Shown here: piece by piece, positions 27,077 through 36,208 of the stretch
Numbering within the stretch: the stretch's first letter is position 1
Layout: every line of letters starts with the position of its first letter
Assembly: GCF_003860465.1 (NCBI RefSeq)
Contig: NZ_CP034183.1
Location: forward strand, 636,501-700,500
DNA from: Deinococcus psychrotolerans
GTDB taxonomy: Bacteria > Deinococcota > Deinococci > Deinococcales > Deinococcaceae
Reading direction: 5' to 3'
Length of the DNA stretch: 64,000 bases
Notes under the pieces: model-generated
What the model saw: only the letters and a program-made list of their open reading frames with translations
Told to the model about the DNA's origin: nothing
The model's database searches: none
Program-made: the position numbers and the translations under genes

Positions 27077-27121
27077 CCTTTAAGTTTAGCGGCTGAGCCG
27101 CGCTCAGAAAGGGGGTAAACG

Positions 27122-30100
27122 TCACCCCGGCAACGCGAAGCGCACCTGCGTGCCCTGCCCAGCGCTGCTTTCCACGCTCAGTTCCCCGCCGGAAAGTGCG
27201 ACCCGCTCACGCAAACCCAGCAGCCCCATGTGACCCGCTTGGGTTTGCCGCTCCGCTTCGGCCCGGTCTAAGCCGCGCCCGTCGTCGCTGACGCTGACAT
27301 CCACTTCACCGGCCTGAAACATCACCCTGACGGCGGCGCTACTGGCCTGCGCGTGCTTGTCCACGTTGCCCAGCGCTTCTTGGACTGCCCTGTACACCGT
27401 CAGCTCGGCAAAGCCGCTGAGCCGCCTCTCCGCGCCCTGCACCTCCAAGCGGGTGGGGGTGCGGGACTGCGACACCAGCCATTCCAGCGCGGGCAGCAAA
27501 CCCAGATCGTCCAGCACACTGGGGCGCAAATTGCGGGCAAAGCGGCGCACGCTCTCGATGGCCGAGTTGAGATCAGCCCGGATGTCGGCGGCCCGCTCGC
27601 GGCTCTCGCCGGTCAAATCGCGGCCAAGGCGGTCGATTCTGCGGCCCAGCGCCACCAACACCTGCGCGGTGTCGTCGTGCAACTCACGGCTGATGCGCCG
27701 GCGTTCTTCTTCTTGCGCCTGAGTAAACAGCGAAAGAAATTGCCGCAACTCGCCTTGCCGGGCCGACACCGCCTCCAGCTCTTGGCCGCGCCGCTGGATT
27801 TCGGCGGCGAGGGTTTGAAGTTCGCTGAGGTCGCGGGCCACCAGCAGCATGCCCTGTACGCCCGCCGCGCCACCCCCCGTCACGGCAGACAGGCGCACTT
27901 CCAAGCGCAATTCGCGCTCCAGACCGCTGACGGCGATCTCGCACCTTCCCCCGCTTTCCGGCTCGGCCAAGCAGAGTTGCCACGCCGTCAAAAAAGCCGG
28001 GGCGCTCATCAGCGGCCACAGGTCGCGGCCCTCAACTGGCCCCAGCAGGCGCTGACTGGCCGGATTGGCGTAGGTCACACGTCCGGCAGGGTCGGCGGCG
28101 AGAATCAGGTCGTGGGCGCTGTGGGCCAGCAAGCGGTAGCGGGCTTCCTCGCGGGCCAGAGCGCTGAGCAGCCGCTCCCGGCTCAGCGAGAGGGCCACCT
28201 GATCGGTCAGTGAGCGGGCCAAATGCAAGTGGCGCTCGCTGGGCGGGTCTTCGCGGGTGTGGTCGGCGTAAAAAAAGCCCAGCAAACTGCCCTGATGCTG
28301 CACGGGCGCGAGCAGGCCGCTGGACGCGCCGTCAAACAGGTGGCGGCGGGTCAGCGGGCGCGGCCCCTTGCCGAGTTGCGAGGCCAGCCAGTGCAGCGGC
28401 TCGGAGTCGGCGGCGTCTTGCAGCTCGGCTGCACTCAATTGAGCGGCTGAATTTGATTGAGCGGTTGAACTCGACTGGACATCTGGACTTGATTGAACAG
28501 CTGTGTGGAATTGAACAGCAGTGCTCGAGTAAACGGTTGTATTTGATTGAACAGCAGCGCTCAAATGGACGGTCGGCAAATGGACGGTGGCCAGCTCATG
28601 AAACCGCCCCGCGTCGTCCAAAGTCATGAGCAGGCCGCGCTCCGCGCCCAAAGCCTCCGTGAGTTCGCGGGCCACTTCACTCAGGGCGTCACGGGCCAGC
28701 GGCGACTGCAAGCGGGCAGCGACGCTCAGCAGCACAGCCCCTTCCCGCTCGCGGCGCACTTCGTCTTCGTAGAGGCGGGCATTCTCAATGGCCAGCGCGG
28801 CCTGCGCAGCAAACACTTCGGTGAGCGCCAAGTCTTCGGTATCGAGCGGCAAGGGGTCTTTGTAATACAAGGTCAGGCCGCCGAAGACGTGCCCGCGTGC
28901 CGAGAGTGCCAGCCCCACCACGCCCCGGTAAGGGTACTTGCCCGCCGCCAGCAGTTGACGGGTGTAGCGCGAGCCGCCGCCCTGTTTCTCGGCGCTCACG
29001 TCGCGGCTAAAAGTCAGTTGCCCCCTTTCTATGGCCCGCCCGGTTACACCCGCGCCGACTTTGGCCCGCGAGCGCAGCACGTACTCGCTGCTCAGCCCCA
29101 CCGCGCTGCGAATGCTCAGCGTGCGCCCATCGGGTTGCAGCTCGTGAACAGCGCAGGCGTCGGCCCCAAACAGAGTGCGGGCGTAGCTCAGCACGCTGCC
29201 GAGGGTATCGGCGAGGTGCAGGCTGTGCGAAAGGGCCGCGCCCACTTCACGCAGCGACTCGGCCACGTGGCGCTTGCGGGTTTCGTCGGCGTAACGCCGG
29301 GCGTTGTCGATGGCGAGGCTGGCTTGCTCGGCCAGCGCCAGCAGCAAGGTGTCGTCTCCCTCGCTGAGCGGGCGGCGCACCCGCACATCGGCGTACAAAA
29401 TCCCCAGCGCCCTGCCCCGCGCTTTGAGCGGCGCGATCAAGGCCAAGAGCGGCGCGAACTCGGCCAGTCCCCGGCTCAGCGGCGTCGCGTGGTCGCGCTC
29501 GTGGTCATACACGATCACCTCGCCGCGCTCCATCAAGCGCTCGAAGCTCTCCGGCCCCACCCCCACATCGCCGCTGAAACTCTGGTCAAAGCCGTGCGTG
29601 AAAACCTCGCGTGCCCGCGCTCCGCTCTCGTCCTGCTCGGTAAACAAGCCCACCAGCGCCCGCTCGAAGCCCAGCGAATGGGCGGCGCTGTGGGCCGTGG
29701 CGGTCAGCACCTCGGCCAAATCCAAGCTTCCGCCAATGCGGGTACTCAGCTGCGCCAGCGTCTCGGTGACGCGTCCGCGCCCGCGCCGCGCTTCCCTGGC
29801 CAGTGCGCCCTCAAAAGCGAGGCACAGCAGCGGCAGCGCGGTTTCCAGCTCAAGGAGGGCCGCCTCAGCGCCGCCGATGACTTCCAGCACTGCGCCGGAA
29901 CCGCACAGCAGCGGCAAGGCACAGATCATGGCGCTGCGCTGCGGTGCGCCAGTGGTCAGGGCGAGGCGGGCCAAACTGCCGTCGCTGAGCCCCAGCCCGC
30001 GCCCCTCGGCGCAGATGACGCTGAGCGAGTCGCCCAGCCGCGCCTGTGCGCCGTGCGCTTTGGTCTGCTCGGCGGCAATGGCGGTCAGCGCCTGCAAAAA

Positions 30101-30151
30101 TCCGCTGGCGTGCTGGGCTTGGCTGAGCTGGGCGAGGGCGGCGAGCATCAC
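27122..30151 (-). CDS. Large cytoplasmic sensor histidine kinase, multiple GAF plus PAS, NarX-type (HisKA_3)
   Basis: 1009 residues without membrane helices. In order: an N-terminal degenerate GAF-like region (1-115), GAF (about 135-290, ending [16 protein letters not shown]), GAF (300-465, [17 protein letters not shown]), GAF (480-660) interrupted by a repeat tract, PAS (670-790, [17 protein letters not shown]), a dimerisation helix with the phosphorylated His in [17 protein letters not shown] (about 830), and HATPase_c ([35 protein letters not shown]). Family members sense small molecules or redox state and phosphorylate NarL-type regulators; the regulator at 31773 is the likely partner. 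An IS982 element and kptA now lie between them. Confidence 0.85.
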   Translation of the reverse strand: MMLAALAQLSQAQHASGFLQALTAIAAEQTKAHGAQARLGDSLSVICAEGRGLGLSDGSLARLALTTGAPQRSAMICALPLLCGSGAVLEVIGGAEAALLELETALPLLCLAFEGALAREARRGRGRVTETLAQLSTRIGGSLDLAEVLTATAHSAAHSLGFERALVGLFTEQDESGARAREVFTHGFDQSFSGDVGVGPESFERLMERGEVIVYDHERDHATPLSRGLAEFAPLLALIAPLKARGRALGILYADVRVRRPLSEGDDTLLLALAEQASLAIDNARRYADETRKRHVAESLREVGAALSHSLHLADTLGSVLSYARTLFGADACAVHELQPDGRTLSIRSAVGLSSEYVLRSRAKVGAGVTGRAIERGQLTFSRDVSAEKQGGGSRYTRQLLAAGKYPYRGVVGLALSARGHVFGGLTLYYKDPLPLDTEDLALTEVFAAQAALAIENARLYEDEVRREREGAVLLSVAARLQSPLARDALSEVARELTEALGAERGLLMTLDDAGRFHELATVHLPTVHLSAAVQSNTTVYSSTAVQFHTAVQSSPDVQSSSTAQSNSAAQLSAAELQDAADSEPLHWLASQLGKGPRPLTRRHLFDGASSGLLAPVQHQGSLLGFFYADHTREDPPSERHLHLARSLTDQVALSLSRERLLSALAREEARYRLLAHSAHDLILAADPAGRVTYANPASQRLLGPVEGRDLWPLMSAPAFLTAWQLCLAEPESGGRCEIAVSGLERELRLEVRLSAVTGGGAAGVQGMLLVARDLSELQTLAAEIQRRGQELEAVSARQGELRQFLSLFTQAQEEERRRISRELHDDTAQVLVALGRRIDRLGRDLTGESRERAADIRADLNSAIESVRRFARNLRPSVLDDLGLLPALEWLVSQSRTPTRLEVQGAERRLSGFAELTVYRAVQEALGNVDKHAQASSAAVRVMFQAGEVDVSVSDDGRGLDRAEAERQTQAGHMGLLGLRERVALSGGELSVESSAGQGTQVRFALPG
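28428..28590 (-). repeat. 18-bp tandem repeat tract in the kinase gene
   Basis: On the minus strand, six-residue units of the form x-x-A-V-Q-S repeat about seven times ([42 protein letters not shown]), preceded by a duplicated TVHLP. It lies inside the third GAF domain, probably as an exposed loop. Confidence 0.8.
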
Positions 30152-30305
30152 GGTGAAGTAAGCCTAGCAGCCAAACAGCTTAAACTCCCTCGTACGGATT
30201 CCGGTCATTCCGTTCTCTTTCGGAAAAGTACCGAAAGCCAACTCCATTCTGGAATCCGTATTGCTCCCACTCCCGCTGGTCGGGTCAACAGTTATTTCAT
30301 AACTC
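30152..30305. other. Intergenic region with inverted repeat, left flank of the IS
   Basis: TACGGATTCC (about 30194) and GGAATCCGTA (30251-30260) form a 10-bp inverted repeat. The GATTCCGGTCA segment also has an inverted match in TGACCGGAATC at about 31158, across the IS. May be an older small repeat into which the IS inserted. Confidence 0.4.
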
Positions 30306-31150
30306 ACGCCGTTTAGGGGTGCGATGAGGTTGACTCCGGATGCACGTGGACAGCGAAAATGGGGACGGTATGTACAGATACCGTCCCCACCACAGTTTAA
30401 CCCGTCGTTCGGTCATCCGCTTCTTTCATCGCTGGTCTCAACGTTACTTCTGGGATACGAAGCGCTGTAAACATCAAAAAATGACCGACGCGATGCTCGT
30501 CGCTTTGCTGTTGACGCGATTTGTTTTCAAGCATCCCTACGCTTCAGTATGGTGGAACATCTTGTGTGAAGACCGTCCCGGTCTTCCGTCTTACACCCAA
30601 GCCTACACACGTGGCGTCCGGCTCCTCGCGCAGTTGGAGGCCGTGGTCAGCCCACCACAGCAGTGTGCGGGGGTCATCATTGACTCCATGCCACTCCCAG
30701 TCTGTCGTCCCAAGCGGGCGAAGGGGTGTGCGTTTCCGGGTGCTCGCTGGGGGTACGGCACACAAGGCCATGTCTTCGGATACAAGCTTCACGCTTGGGT
30801 CAGCCCTCAAGGCCGGATTCTCCAATATCTCGTGAAACCTGCCAATCTCCACGACACGACGGTCGGTTTTGAACTCAACCAGCGTTGGCCGGACTTTGAC
30901 GGCCCGAAGATCATTGGCGGTAAAGGCTATTGCTGCTTAGGGTTCGTCTTTCCACCCAAGAAAAACACTCGCTATGACACGGGGTGGCGGGTTTCCCGCC
31001 ACCCCCAGCTCCGCAAACGTATTGAAACGGTCTTTTCTCAACTGGTCAACGCCCAAATTCGTTCGGCACAAACGAAAACCGTAGCCGCCTTACGGCTGCG
31101 TGTCGTGCTGGCCGTGCTTGCCCACAATCTCGCTCAGCCCTAAACGGCGT
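30306..31150 (+). mobile_element. IS982-type insertion sequence, 845 bp, with 5-bp target duplication
   Basis: The terminal inverted repeat ACGCCGTTTAGGG is perfect over 13 bp (right end CCCTAAACGGCGT). AACTC flanks both ends (30301-30305 and 31151-31155). One intact transposase fills it and its stop codon TAA lies inside the right repeat. The exact target copy and perfect ends suggest a recent insertion. Confidence 0.9.
30340..31143 (+). CDS. IS982-type transposase
   Basis: 267 residues; ATG 30340 or 30370 are both possible starts. Catalytic-core features: IIDSMPLPVCRPKRAK, FGYKLHAWVSPQGRI, PANLHDTT, GGKGYCCLGF and RKRIETVFSQLVNAQ, the IS982 pattern with its D, D and E residues. It looks complete. 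Confidence 0.85.
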   Translation: MHVDSENGDGMYRYRPHHSLTRRSVIRFFHRWSQRYFWDTKRCKHQKMTDAMLVALLLTRFVFKHPYASVWWNILCEDRPGLPSYTQAYTRGVRLLAQLEAVVSPPQQCAGVIIDSMPLPVCRPKRAKGCAFPGARWGYGTQGHVFGYKLHAWVSPQGRILQYLVKPANLHDTTVGFELNQRWPDFDGPKIIGGKGYCCLGFVFPPKKNTRYDTGWRVSRHPQLRKRIETVFSQLVNAQIRSAQTKTVAALRLRVVLAVLAHNLAQP

Positions 31151-31222
31151 AACTCATTGACCGGAATCTTCATAAGTTGTTTGGCCGATGCGCCGCGCCG
31201 CCTTGAGGGCAAGACTGGAAAG

Positions 31223-31750
31223 ATGAACAGTCCAGTGACCGACAAACAACTCTCTCACCAACTCTCGTATCTGCTCCGGCACGCACCGCACCAAGCGGGC
31301 CTGAGTTTAGAAGTGGGCAGCTGGGTGCCGTTAGCGCCGCTCCTGATGCATCTGGGCGTCAGCCGCCCGCAAGTGGAGCGGGTGGTGGCCCAGTCCGACA
31401 AACAGCGCTTTTCGCTGCACGGAGAGCGAATTCGCGCCAACCAAGGCCACAGCGTTCCGGTGGATTTGGAGCTGCTGCCCGCCGAGCCACCAAGCGTCCT
31501 GTATCACGGCACGGTGGCCACCGCGCTCGGCCGTATTCGGCTTAGCGGTCTACGGCCTATGCAGCGCCACCACGTTCACCTCTCGCCAGATGTGGAGACG
31601 GCCCACCGCGTGGGTGCGAGGCGCGGCCCAGCCGTGGTTCTGACGGTACGCTCCGGTTTGATGCACGCCAGAGGACACCTCTTTTACCGCTCCGAAAACG
31701 GCGTCTGGCTGGTGGACGAGGTGCCGGGTCAGTTTTTGGTCTTTCCTTAA
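31223..31750 (+). CDS. kptA: RNA 2'-phosphotransferase (Tpt1/KptA family)
   Basis: 175 residues. Conserved family blocks in order: LSYLLRHAPHQAGLSLE with the essential Arg-His, DKQRFSL with Arg, LYHGTVA, GLRPMQRHHVHLSP and ARRGPAVVLTV. The enzyme uses NAD+ to remove a 2'-phosphate from RNA. In yeast it completes tRNA splicing; in bacteria the natural substrate is unclear. GGAAAG lies just before the ATG. It stands alone between the IS and the response regulator. Confidence 0.9.
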   Translation: MNSPVTDKQLSHQLSYLLRHAPHQAGLSLEVGSWVPLAPLLMHLGVSRPQVERVVAQSDKQRFSLHGERIRANQGHSVPVDLELLPAEPPSVLYHGTVATALGRIRLSGLRPMQRHHVHLSPDVETAHRVGARRGPAVVLTVRSGLMHARGHLFYRSENGVWLVDEVPGQFLVFP

Positions 31751-31772
31751 ATTGACTTGGGGAACTCCAGCA

Positions 31773-32465
31773 TCACTCCCCTGCGCTCAGGTCAATCCAG
31801 CCGCGCTTGATGCCGTACAGCACAGCCTCGGTGCGGCTGCCCACGTCCAATTTGGAAAAGATATTGGCGAGGTGAACTTGCACGGTGCGCGGAGAGATAT
31901 CGAGGTCGCGGGCAATTTCTTTGTTGGTGCGGCCCGAAGCGGCGATTCGCAAGACTTCGAGTTCACGCGGCGAGAGCGAGTCGTCCACCGGACTCGGGGT
32001 ACTTTGGGCGCTGAAACGGGTCAGCACTTTGCGGGCCACCGCTGGCGTCAGAGCACTTTCACCCGCCGCCACCGCCCGCACCGCGCCGAGCAGTTCTTCC
32101 TCGCCCGCATTTTTGAGGATGTAGCCCGCCGCGCCCGCTTCCAGAAGGGCAAACACGTAAGCGTCGTCGTCGTAACTGGTCAGCACCAGCACGCCCACGC
32201 TGGGGCGCTCGGCTTTGATCAGCTTGGTGGCCTCGATGCCGTTCATGCCGGGCATCGAAACGTCCATCAAAATCACGTCGGGCAGCAGTTCGCGGGCCTG
32301 CCGCACAGCGCTTTCGCCGCTGTCGGCCTCACCCACCACTTGAAGATCGCTCTGGCCTTCAAAAAGTTCGCGGGTGCCCTTGCGCACCACCGGATGATCG
32401 TCGACGAGCAGCAGTGAAACAATACGCCCCCGCAGGGCAGGTTGGGCCTCATTTGAAACGTCCAT
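31773..32465 (-). CDS. Response regulator, NarL/FixJ family
   Basis: 230 residues. Receiver with the acidic pair in [12 protein letters not shown], phosphoacceptor Asp in [13 protein letters not shown] (about residue 68), Thr/Ser in [10 protein letters not shown] and Lys in YILKNAGE. C-terminal LuxR-type helix-turn-helix ([38 protein letters not shown]). TAAACT lies 7 bases before the ATG, so the gene is probably leaderless. It likely receives phosphate from the kinase at 27122; the two were probably closer before the IS inserted. Confidence 0.9.
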   Translation of the reverse strand: MDVSNEAQPALRGRIVSLLLVDDHPVVRKGTRELFEGQSDLQVVGEADSGESAVRQARELLPDVILMDVSMPGMNGIEATKLIKAERPSVGVLVLTSYDDDAYVFALLEAGAAGYILKNAGEEELLGAVRAVAAGESALTPAVARKVLTRFSAQSTPSPVDDSLSPRELEVLRIAASGRTNKEIARDLDISPRTVQVHLANIFSKLDVGSRTEAVLYGIKRGWIDLSAGE

Positions 32466-32518
32466 GTCCGCCAGTTTAGAGCAAGGTGGAGGCGGCGGCT
32501 CAAACGAGCAAAGCGAAA

Positions 32519-32546
32519 GGGTCTGAGCACCTTTTCGCTCAGACCC
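32519..32546 (-). terminator. Terminator hairpin of the S1-domain gene, with alternative fold
   Basis: GGGTCTGAGC and GCTCAGACCC give a 10-bp stem. The overlapping arms AGCGAAAGG and CCTTTTCGCT could form a competing stem. Confidence 0.65.
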
Positions 32547-32617
32547 TAGAACTCCAATTGCTCCTCAGCCACCTTCAAAGCTGCCCAGCACTGCTGTCGA
32601 CACCTACACCAAAACGC

Positions 32618-32998
32618 TTACTTCTTGCGCTTGGTGGGCGTCGTCGGCTTTTTACCGCCTGCGGTGGTGCGCTCTTTGGCGTCGCGCATAAACGAGCGCA
32701 GCTTGGCTTCAAACTGCGGGCTTTGGCGGCCAATGGCGCGGGGGCGCGGAATTTCTTCCGGTTCCTCGAGCAGTTCCTTGATCGACAAATCAAGTCTGCC
32801 GCGTTCGTCTCGGCCCAAGACCTTGACGTCCACGGTGTCGCCCTCATGGACATGGTCGTGGATGTTGCGAACGAACGAATGGGCAATTTGGGAGATGTGA
32901 ACCAACCCAGTTTCGCCATTGTCGAATTGTATGAACGCCCCGAAGTCAGTGACGCGGGTGACGCGGCCTTCAGCGACCGCGCCGGAATCAAGTTGCAC
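32618..32998 (-). CDS. S1 RNA-binding domain protein (YabR/GSP13-like)
   Basis: 126 residues from a GTG at 32998, chosen because GGAGGG lies about 8 bases upstream and the S1 domain begins at once. Domain: VAEGRVTRVTDFGAFIQFDN, GLVHISQIAHSFVRNI, DTVDVKVLGRDERGRLDLSI. The tail is basic and Lys-rich (GGKKPTTPTKRKK). Such proteins bind RNA and may associate with ribosomes. Confidence 0.85.
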   Translation of the reverse strand: MQLDSGAVAEGRVTRVTDFGAFIQFDNGETGLVHISQIAHSFVRNIHDHVHEGDTVDVKVLGRDERGRLDLSIKELLEEPEEIPRPRAIGRQSPQFEAKLRSFMRDAKERTTAGGKKPTTPTKRKK

Positions 32999-33211
32999 GA
33001 AGAGTGCCCTCCAAAAGAAGCATGCGCCGATGATACACCATCGAGACGCACTGCGGATAGATGCACACTTTGGAGTGAGTGTAAACAAGCTTGCAAACTG
33101 TGCCAGGAGCCCAGCAGGACGCAGCCCACGCTCCCTCGGCCCCCACCTGCCTTGCCAACAAGCGACACGGAGGCGCGGCACAGCGCCCCCCGAAGCTGTA
33201 AAGTGAGATAC

Positions 33212-33898
33212 ATGAAGTTTCGCGGCACACTTGGCGGCCTGAATATCCAGCTCGACGACTCAGACACTCCGCAGTCGGTGGCGGGGCCGCTGGCTGCCCG
33301 CGCCGCGCTGCTGGCCAGCGAGGTGACGCTGGAAATAGACATTGAAGCCCACCTCGACACCCTCGACGCGGTGCGCGGCGCGGTGGCGGCGGCGGGCGGC
33401 AGCATCAGCCGAGTTCGCGCTCCCCGCGTGACGGCCCCCAGCCCCGCTCTGATCACCGAGCAAGGTTCAGCGCCGTCCTCTTCCAGCACCGCGCTGCCCA
33501 CAGCGGCCCTGCCAGTGGGCAACATCACCCAGAGCCTGGACAACCACACCGTCGTGCTGCCCAACAGCGTGCGGGCAGGCTTCCGGGGCGAATACGGCGG
33601 CAGCGTGGTGGTGCTGGGCGACGTGAATCCCGGCTCGGAACTGGTGGCGGGCGGTGACGTGATCGTGCTGGGAGCGCTCAGGGGCGTCGTCCACGCCGGA
33701 GCCGACGGACGCGAGAGCGCGATTGTCTGGGGCAGACCGATTGCCAGCCCCCAGATCCGCATCGCCGGAGCGGTGGCCCGCGCTCCCGAGGGCAGCAGCC
33801 TGAGCAGCATGAGAAAACTCAGCAGCGGAGTGGAATCCGAAGTGGCGCGGCTGCAACACGGCCAGATCGTGATTGAAGCCAGCCACGTGCCGAGGTAG
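33212..33898 (+). CDS. minC: Septum site-determining protein MinC
   Basis: 228 residues. The C-terminal beta-helix domain is clear (GGSVVVLGDVNPGSELVAGG; VIVLGALRGVVHAGADG; AIVWGRPIASPQIRIAG). The N-terminal domain is divergent. MinC blocks FtsZ assembly away from midcell. minD and minE are not adjacent. TAAAGT ends 7 bases before the ATG (leaderless). Confidence 0.9.
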   Translation: MKFRGTLGGLNIQLDDSDTPQSVAGPLAARAALLASEVTLEIDIEAHLDTLDAVRGAVAAAGGSISRVRAPRVTAPSPALITEQGSAPSSSSTALPTAALPVGNITQSLDNHTVVLPNSVRAGFRGEYGGSVVVLGDVNPGSELVAGGDVIVLGALRGVVHAGADGRESAIVWGRPIASPQIRIAGAVARAPEGSSLSSMRKLSSGVESEVARLQHGQIVIEASHVPR

Positions 33899-33904
33899 GA
33901 GCAA

Positions 33905-33942
33905 TGGGGCAGTGGAACGGTCTTGTCCGCTCCACTGCCCCA
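33905..33942 (+). terminator. Terminator after minC
   Basis: 12-bp perfect arms TGGGGCAGTGGA and TCCACTGCCCCA. No T tract, so stability alone would act; the opposite strand (reductase end) may also use it. Confidence 0.7.
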
Positions 33943-34005
33943 CACACCATCCGCTGGCCTCTCTCATTTTCCGGCGCAGCGTCCGGAATCTTGTCAAACC
34001 TTTTC

Positions 34006-35130
34006 TTACTCGGGCTTCGGCCACGCCCGCTGGTACTGCACCGGCACGTCTAGCGTTTGGCCAGATTGCCACGCCGCCCGCTGAACAAACTGCGGATCGC
34101 GCAGGAGTTCACGGGCCAGCGCCACCAAATCGGCTTGCTTGGCCTGCAAAATCTGCTCGGCTTGCTGCGGCTCGGTGATCATGCCCACCGCCATCACCGT
34201 CAGGTCGGTGTCCTGCTTGAGGCGCTCGGCAAACGGCACTTGGTAGCCGGGGCCGGCAGTAATTTGCTGATCTGGCGTCAGGCCGCCGCTTGAAACGTCA
34301 ATGACGTTCACCCCTTCGCGGGAAAGCTGGCGGGAGATTTCTACGGTCTGCTCGATGTCCCAGCCACCGGGTGCCCAGTCGGTCGCCGACAGGCGCACGA
34401 ACAGCGGCAAATGATCGGGCCAGACTCCGCGCACGGCTCTGGTGACTTCCAGCAGCAAGCGGGCGCGGTTCTCTAAAGTGCCGCCGTACTGATCGAGGCG
34501 GCTGTTGCTCAGCGGCGAGAGAAACTGGTGAAGCAAATAGCCGTGCGCGGCGTGAATTTCGAGGGTGTCGAATCCGGCGATCACAGCGCGGCGGGTGCTG
34601 GCGGTAAAGTCTTTGACCACCTGCGCGATGTCTTCGGGGCTCATGGCGTGCGGCGAGCCGTAGCGCGGCGAATAAGCGTGTACGTCTGGCCCCAGCACTG
34701 TCCAGCCGCCCTCTTCCGCAGGCACCAGTTCGCCGCCCTTCCAAGGCGCGGACATCCCGGCTTTGCGCCCAGCGTGCGCCAGCTGAATGCCGATCAGTGC
34801 GCCGTGCTGATGCACGAAGTCGGCAATGCGGGCCAGCGGGCCGATCTGCTGATCGTTCCACAGTCCCAAATCACCTGGGCTGATGCGGCCTTCTGGACTC
34901 ACGGCGGCGGCCTCCGTGAAGATTAAAGCTGCGCCTCCCAGTGCAAATCGGCCCAGATGCACCAAATGAAAATCGTTGGCAAAGCCGTCTTCAGCGCTGT
35001 ACATGCACATTGGCGAGACCACCACGCGGTTTTTGAGAGTCAGTTGGGCGATACGCAGCGGGCTGAGCAGCACAGGACTGGACGAGCCGTTGCCGGACAG
35101 CGTAAAGCCCTCAGCAGAGGAAGAAGTCAT
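34006..35130 (-). CDS. namA: Old yellow enzyme, NADPH dehydrogenase NamA/YqjM type
   Basis: 374 residues. FMN-binding TIM barrel: LTLKNRVVVSPMCMYSAEDG with the YqjM-class Cys, IGIQLAHAGRKAGMSAPWKG, EIHAAHGYLLHQFLSPLSN, RLDQYGGTLENRARLLLEV and the phosphate-binding AVGMIT...LVALARELLRDPQ. It reduces activated C=C bonds of unsaturated carbonyl compounds with NADPH, often tied to oxidative stress. Stands alone. Confidence 0.88.
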   Translation of the reverse strand: MTSSSAEGFTLSGNGSSSPVLLSPLRIAQLTLKNRVVVSPMCMYSAEDGFANDFHLVHLGRFALGGAALIFTEAAAVSPEGRISPGDLGLWNDQQIGPLARIADFVHQHGALIGIQLAHAGRKAGMSAPWKGGELVPAEEGGWTVLGPDVHAYSPRYGSPHAMSPEDIAQVVKDFTASTRRAVIAGFDTLEIHAAHGYLLHQFLSPLSNSRLDQYGGTLENRARLLLEVTRAVRGVWPDHLPLFVRLSATDWAPGGWDIEQTVEISRQLSREGVNVIDVSSGGLTPDQQITAGPGYQVPFAERLKQDTDLTVMAVGMITEPQQAEQILQAKQADLVALARELLRDPQFVQRAAWQSGQTLDVPVQYQRAWPKPE

Positions 35131-35207
35131 GGACGTATTGTGGCGGCTGCACTGCCCAGCTTTCTCAACTTGATTAAAGCCGAATTTAACTTTGCTTGGT
35201 GCTGCTT

Positions 35208-36023
35208 TCAGCTGGAGTTCGGTTCGGCACCCGTCAGCGCCGTCACTGGGCGCACCAGTACCGCGTCTCCAGCCCTCAGGCCAGTTCGGATCAGCAGTTC
35301 GGGACTGAGCTGCAAAGAAGTGCCGGCGTCGGCTGCCGCGCTGACAGGCATTTGATACACCTTGCCGCTGCGTTCCTCGCGCACCTGGATATATTCGATG
35401 TGACCGCCCACCGCCTCGCGCCAGCGCCGGAAGATCGTTTCGTCTATGGCCGCGCTGCTGCCTTGGCGACCGCCCGCTTGACGCTGAACTTGCACCACCA
35501 AGCGGGCCACCCGCGTGCGGCGCTCACCAATTAAGCGCAGGCGGGTCAGGCGGCCCAGCAGCGGCGCGGCCCTCGGATCACGGGCGGCAGCCAATTCTGA
35601 AAGGGGCTTGCCTTCGGCCACGCCGCGCAGGACTTCTTGTTCGTATAAGTCTAAAGTCAACTCTGCGAAGCGCTCCGGCGACTCCAGGCGGCCCGGGCCG
35701 TCAAATTTCAGCGGCGGAGGCGGCATCCGCTTGAGGGCAGCGTAAGCAAAGGCGTCGTGCGACTGATCGAGATTGGGAAAGGGAACCACTTCGTCCGCTT
35801 CAAAATGAAAGCGTCCGCTCGGGTCTTCAAGGAGCTGGGCCAAGACCGCTGCGCCCGTGTCAAAGCCCGCCCCGTCCATCCGGCGCACCCGCCCGCTCGA
35901 GAGCCATAAAGTAAAGATCTGCTGGCCCCGGTAGATGCGGAGCGCACCCGTTTTGGCTCCCTTTGCCAGCACCGAGAGCAGCTCGATGAGATCGAACGAC
36001 TCCAGGTCATTGGACTGGCTCAC
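35208..36023 (-). CDS. DUF4388-domain protein
   Basis: Start at GTG 36023 (GAAGG upstream) rather than the longer frame from 36080. About 271 residues. DUF4388 block near the N-terminus (LESFDLIELLSVLAKGAKTG; GALRIYRGQQIFTLWLSSGR) and a middle helical part. The C-terminus (LQLSPELLIRTGLRAGDAVL) is beta-rich. Role unknown; paralogue of the gene at 21802. Confidence 0.65.
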   Translation of the reverse strand: MSQSNDLESFDLIELLSVLAKGAKTGALRIYRGQQIFTLWLSSGRVRRMDGAGFDTGAAVLAQLLEDPSGRFHFEADEVVPFPNLDQSHDAFAYAALKRMPPPPLKFDGPGRLESPERFAELTLDLYEQEVLRGVAEGKPLSELAAARDPRAAPLLGRLTRLRLIGERRTRVARLVVQVQRQAGGRQGSSAAIDETIFRRWREAVGGHIEYIQVREERSGKVYQMPVSAAADAGTSLQLSPELLIRTGLRAGDAVLVRPVTALTGAEPNSS

Positions 36024-36208
36024 GGCCTTCCCTGTGAGAAGCGAGTGGGCAGACCAACAAGCCAAACCAAATAAAACCAAAGCCGCCGCATCGTCTCTAG
36101 CCTAACCCAACAGCGCGGGAAAAGTGGGCTGAAACTCCTCCTTTCAGCAAGTGACCTCGATTTGATCAAGCACGGGAAGCGGCGGCCGCTCTCAGCGCCT
36201 TGACCGCT

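Noticed and set aside
28547..30316. 589-residue open frame antisense to the sensor kinase
   Set aside because: Composition is the mirror of a GC-rich gene; no domains; the kinase strand has clear motifs.
32575..33945. 456-residue frame antisense to minC and overlapping the S1 gene
   Set aside because: Both underlying genes have firm family motifs; the long frame is Ser/Arg/Ala-rich noise.
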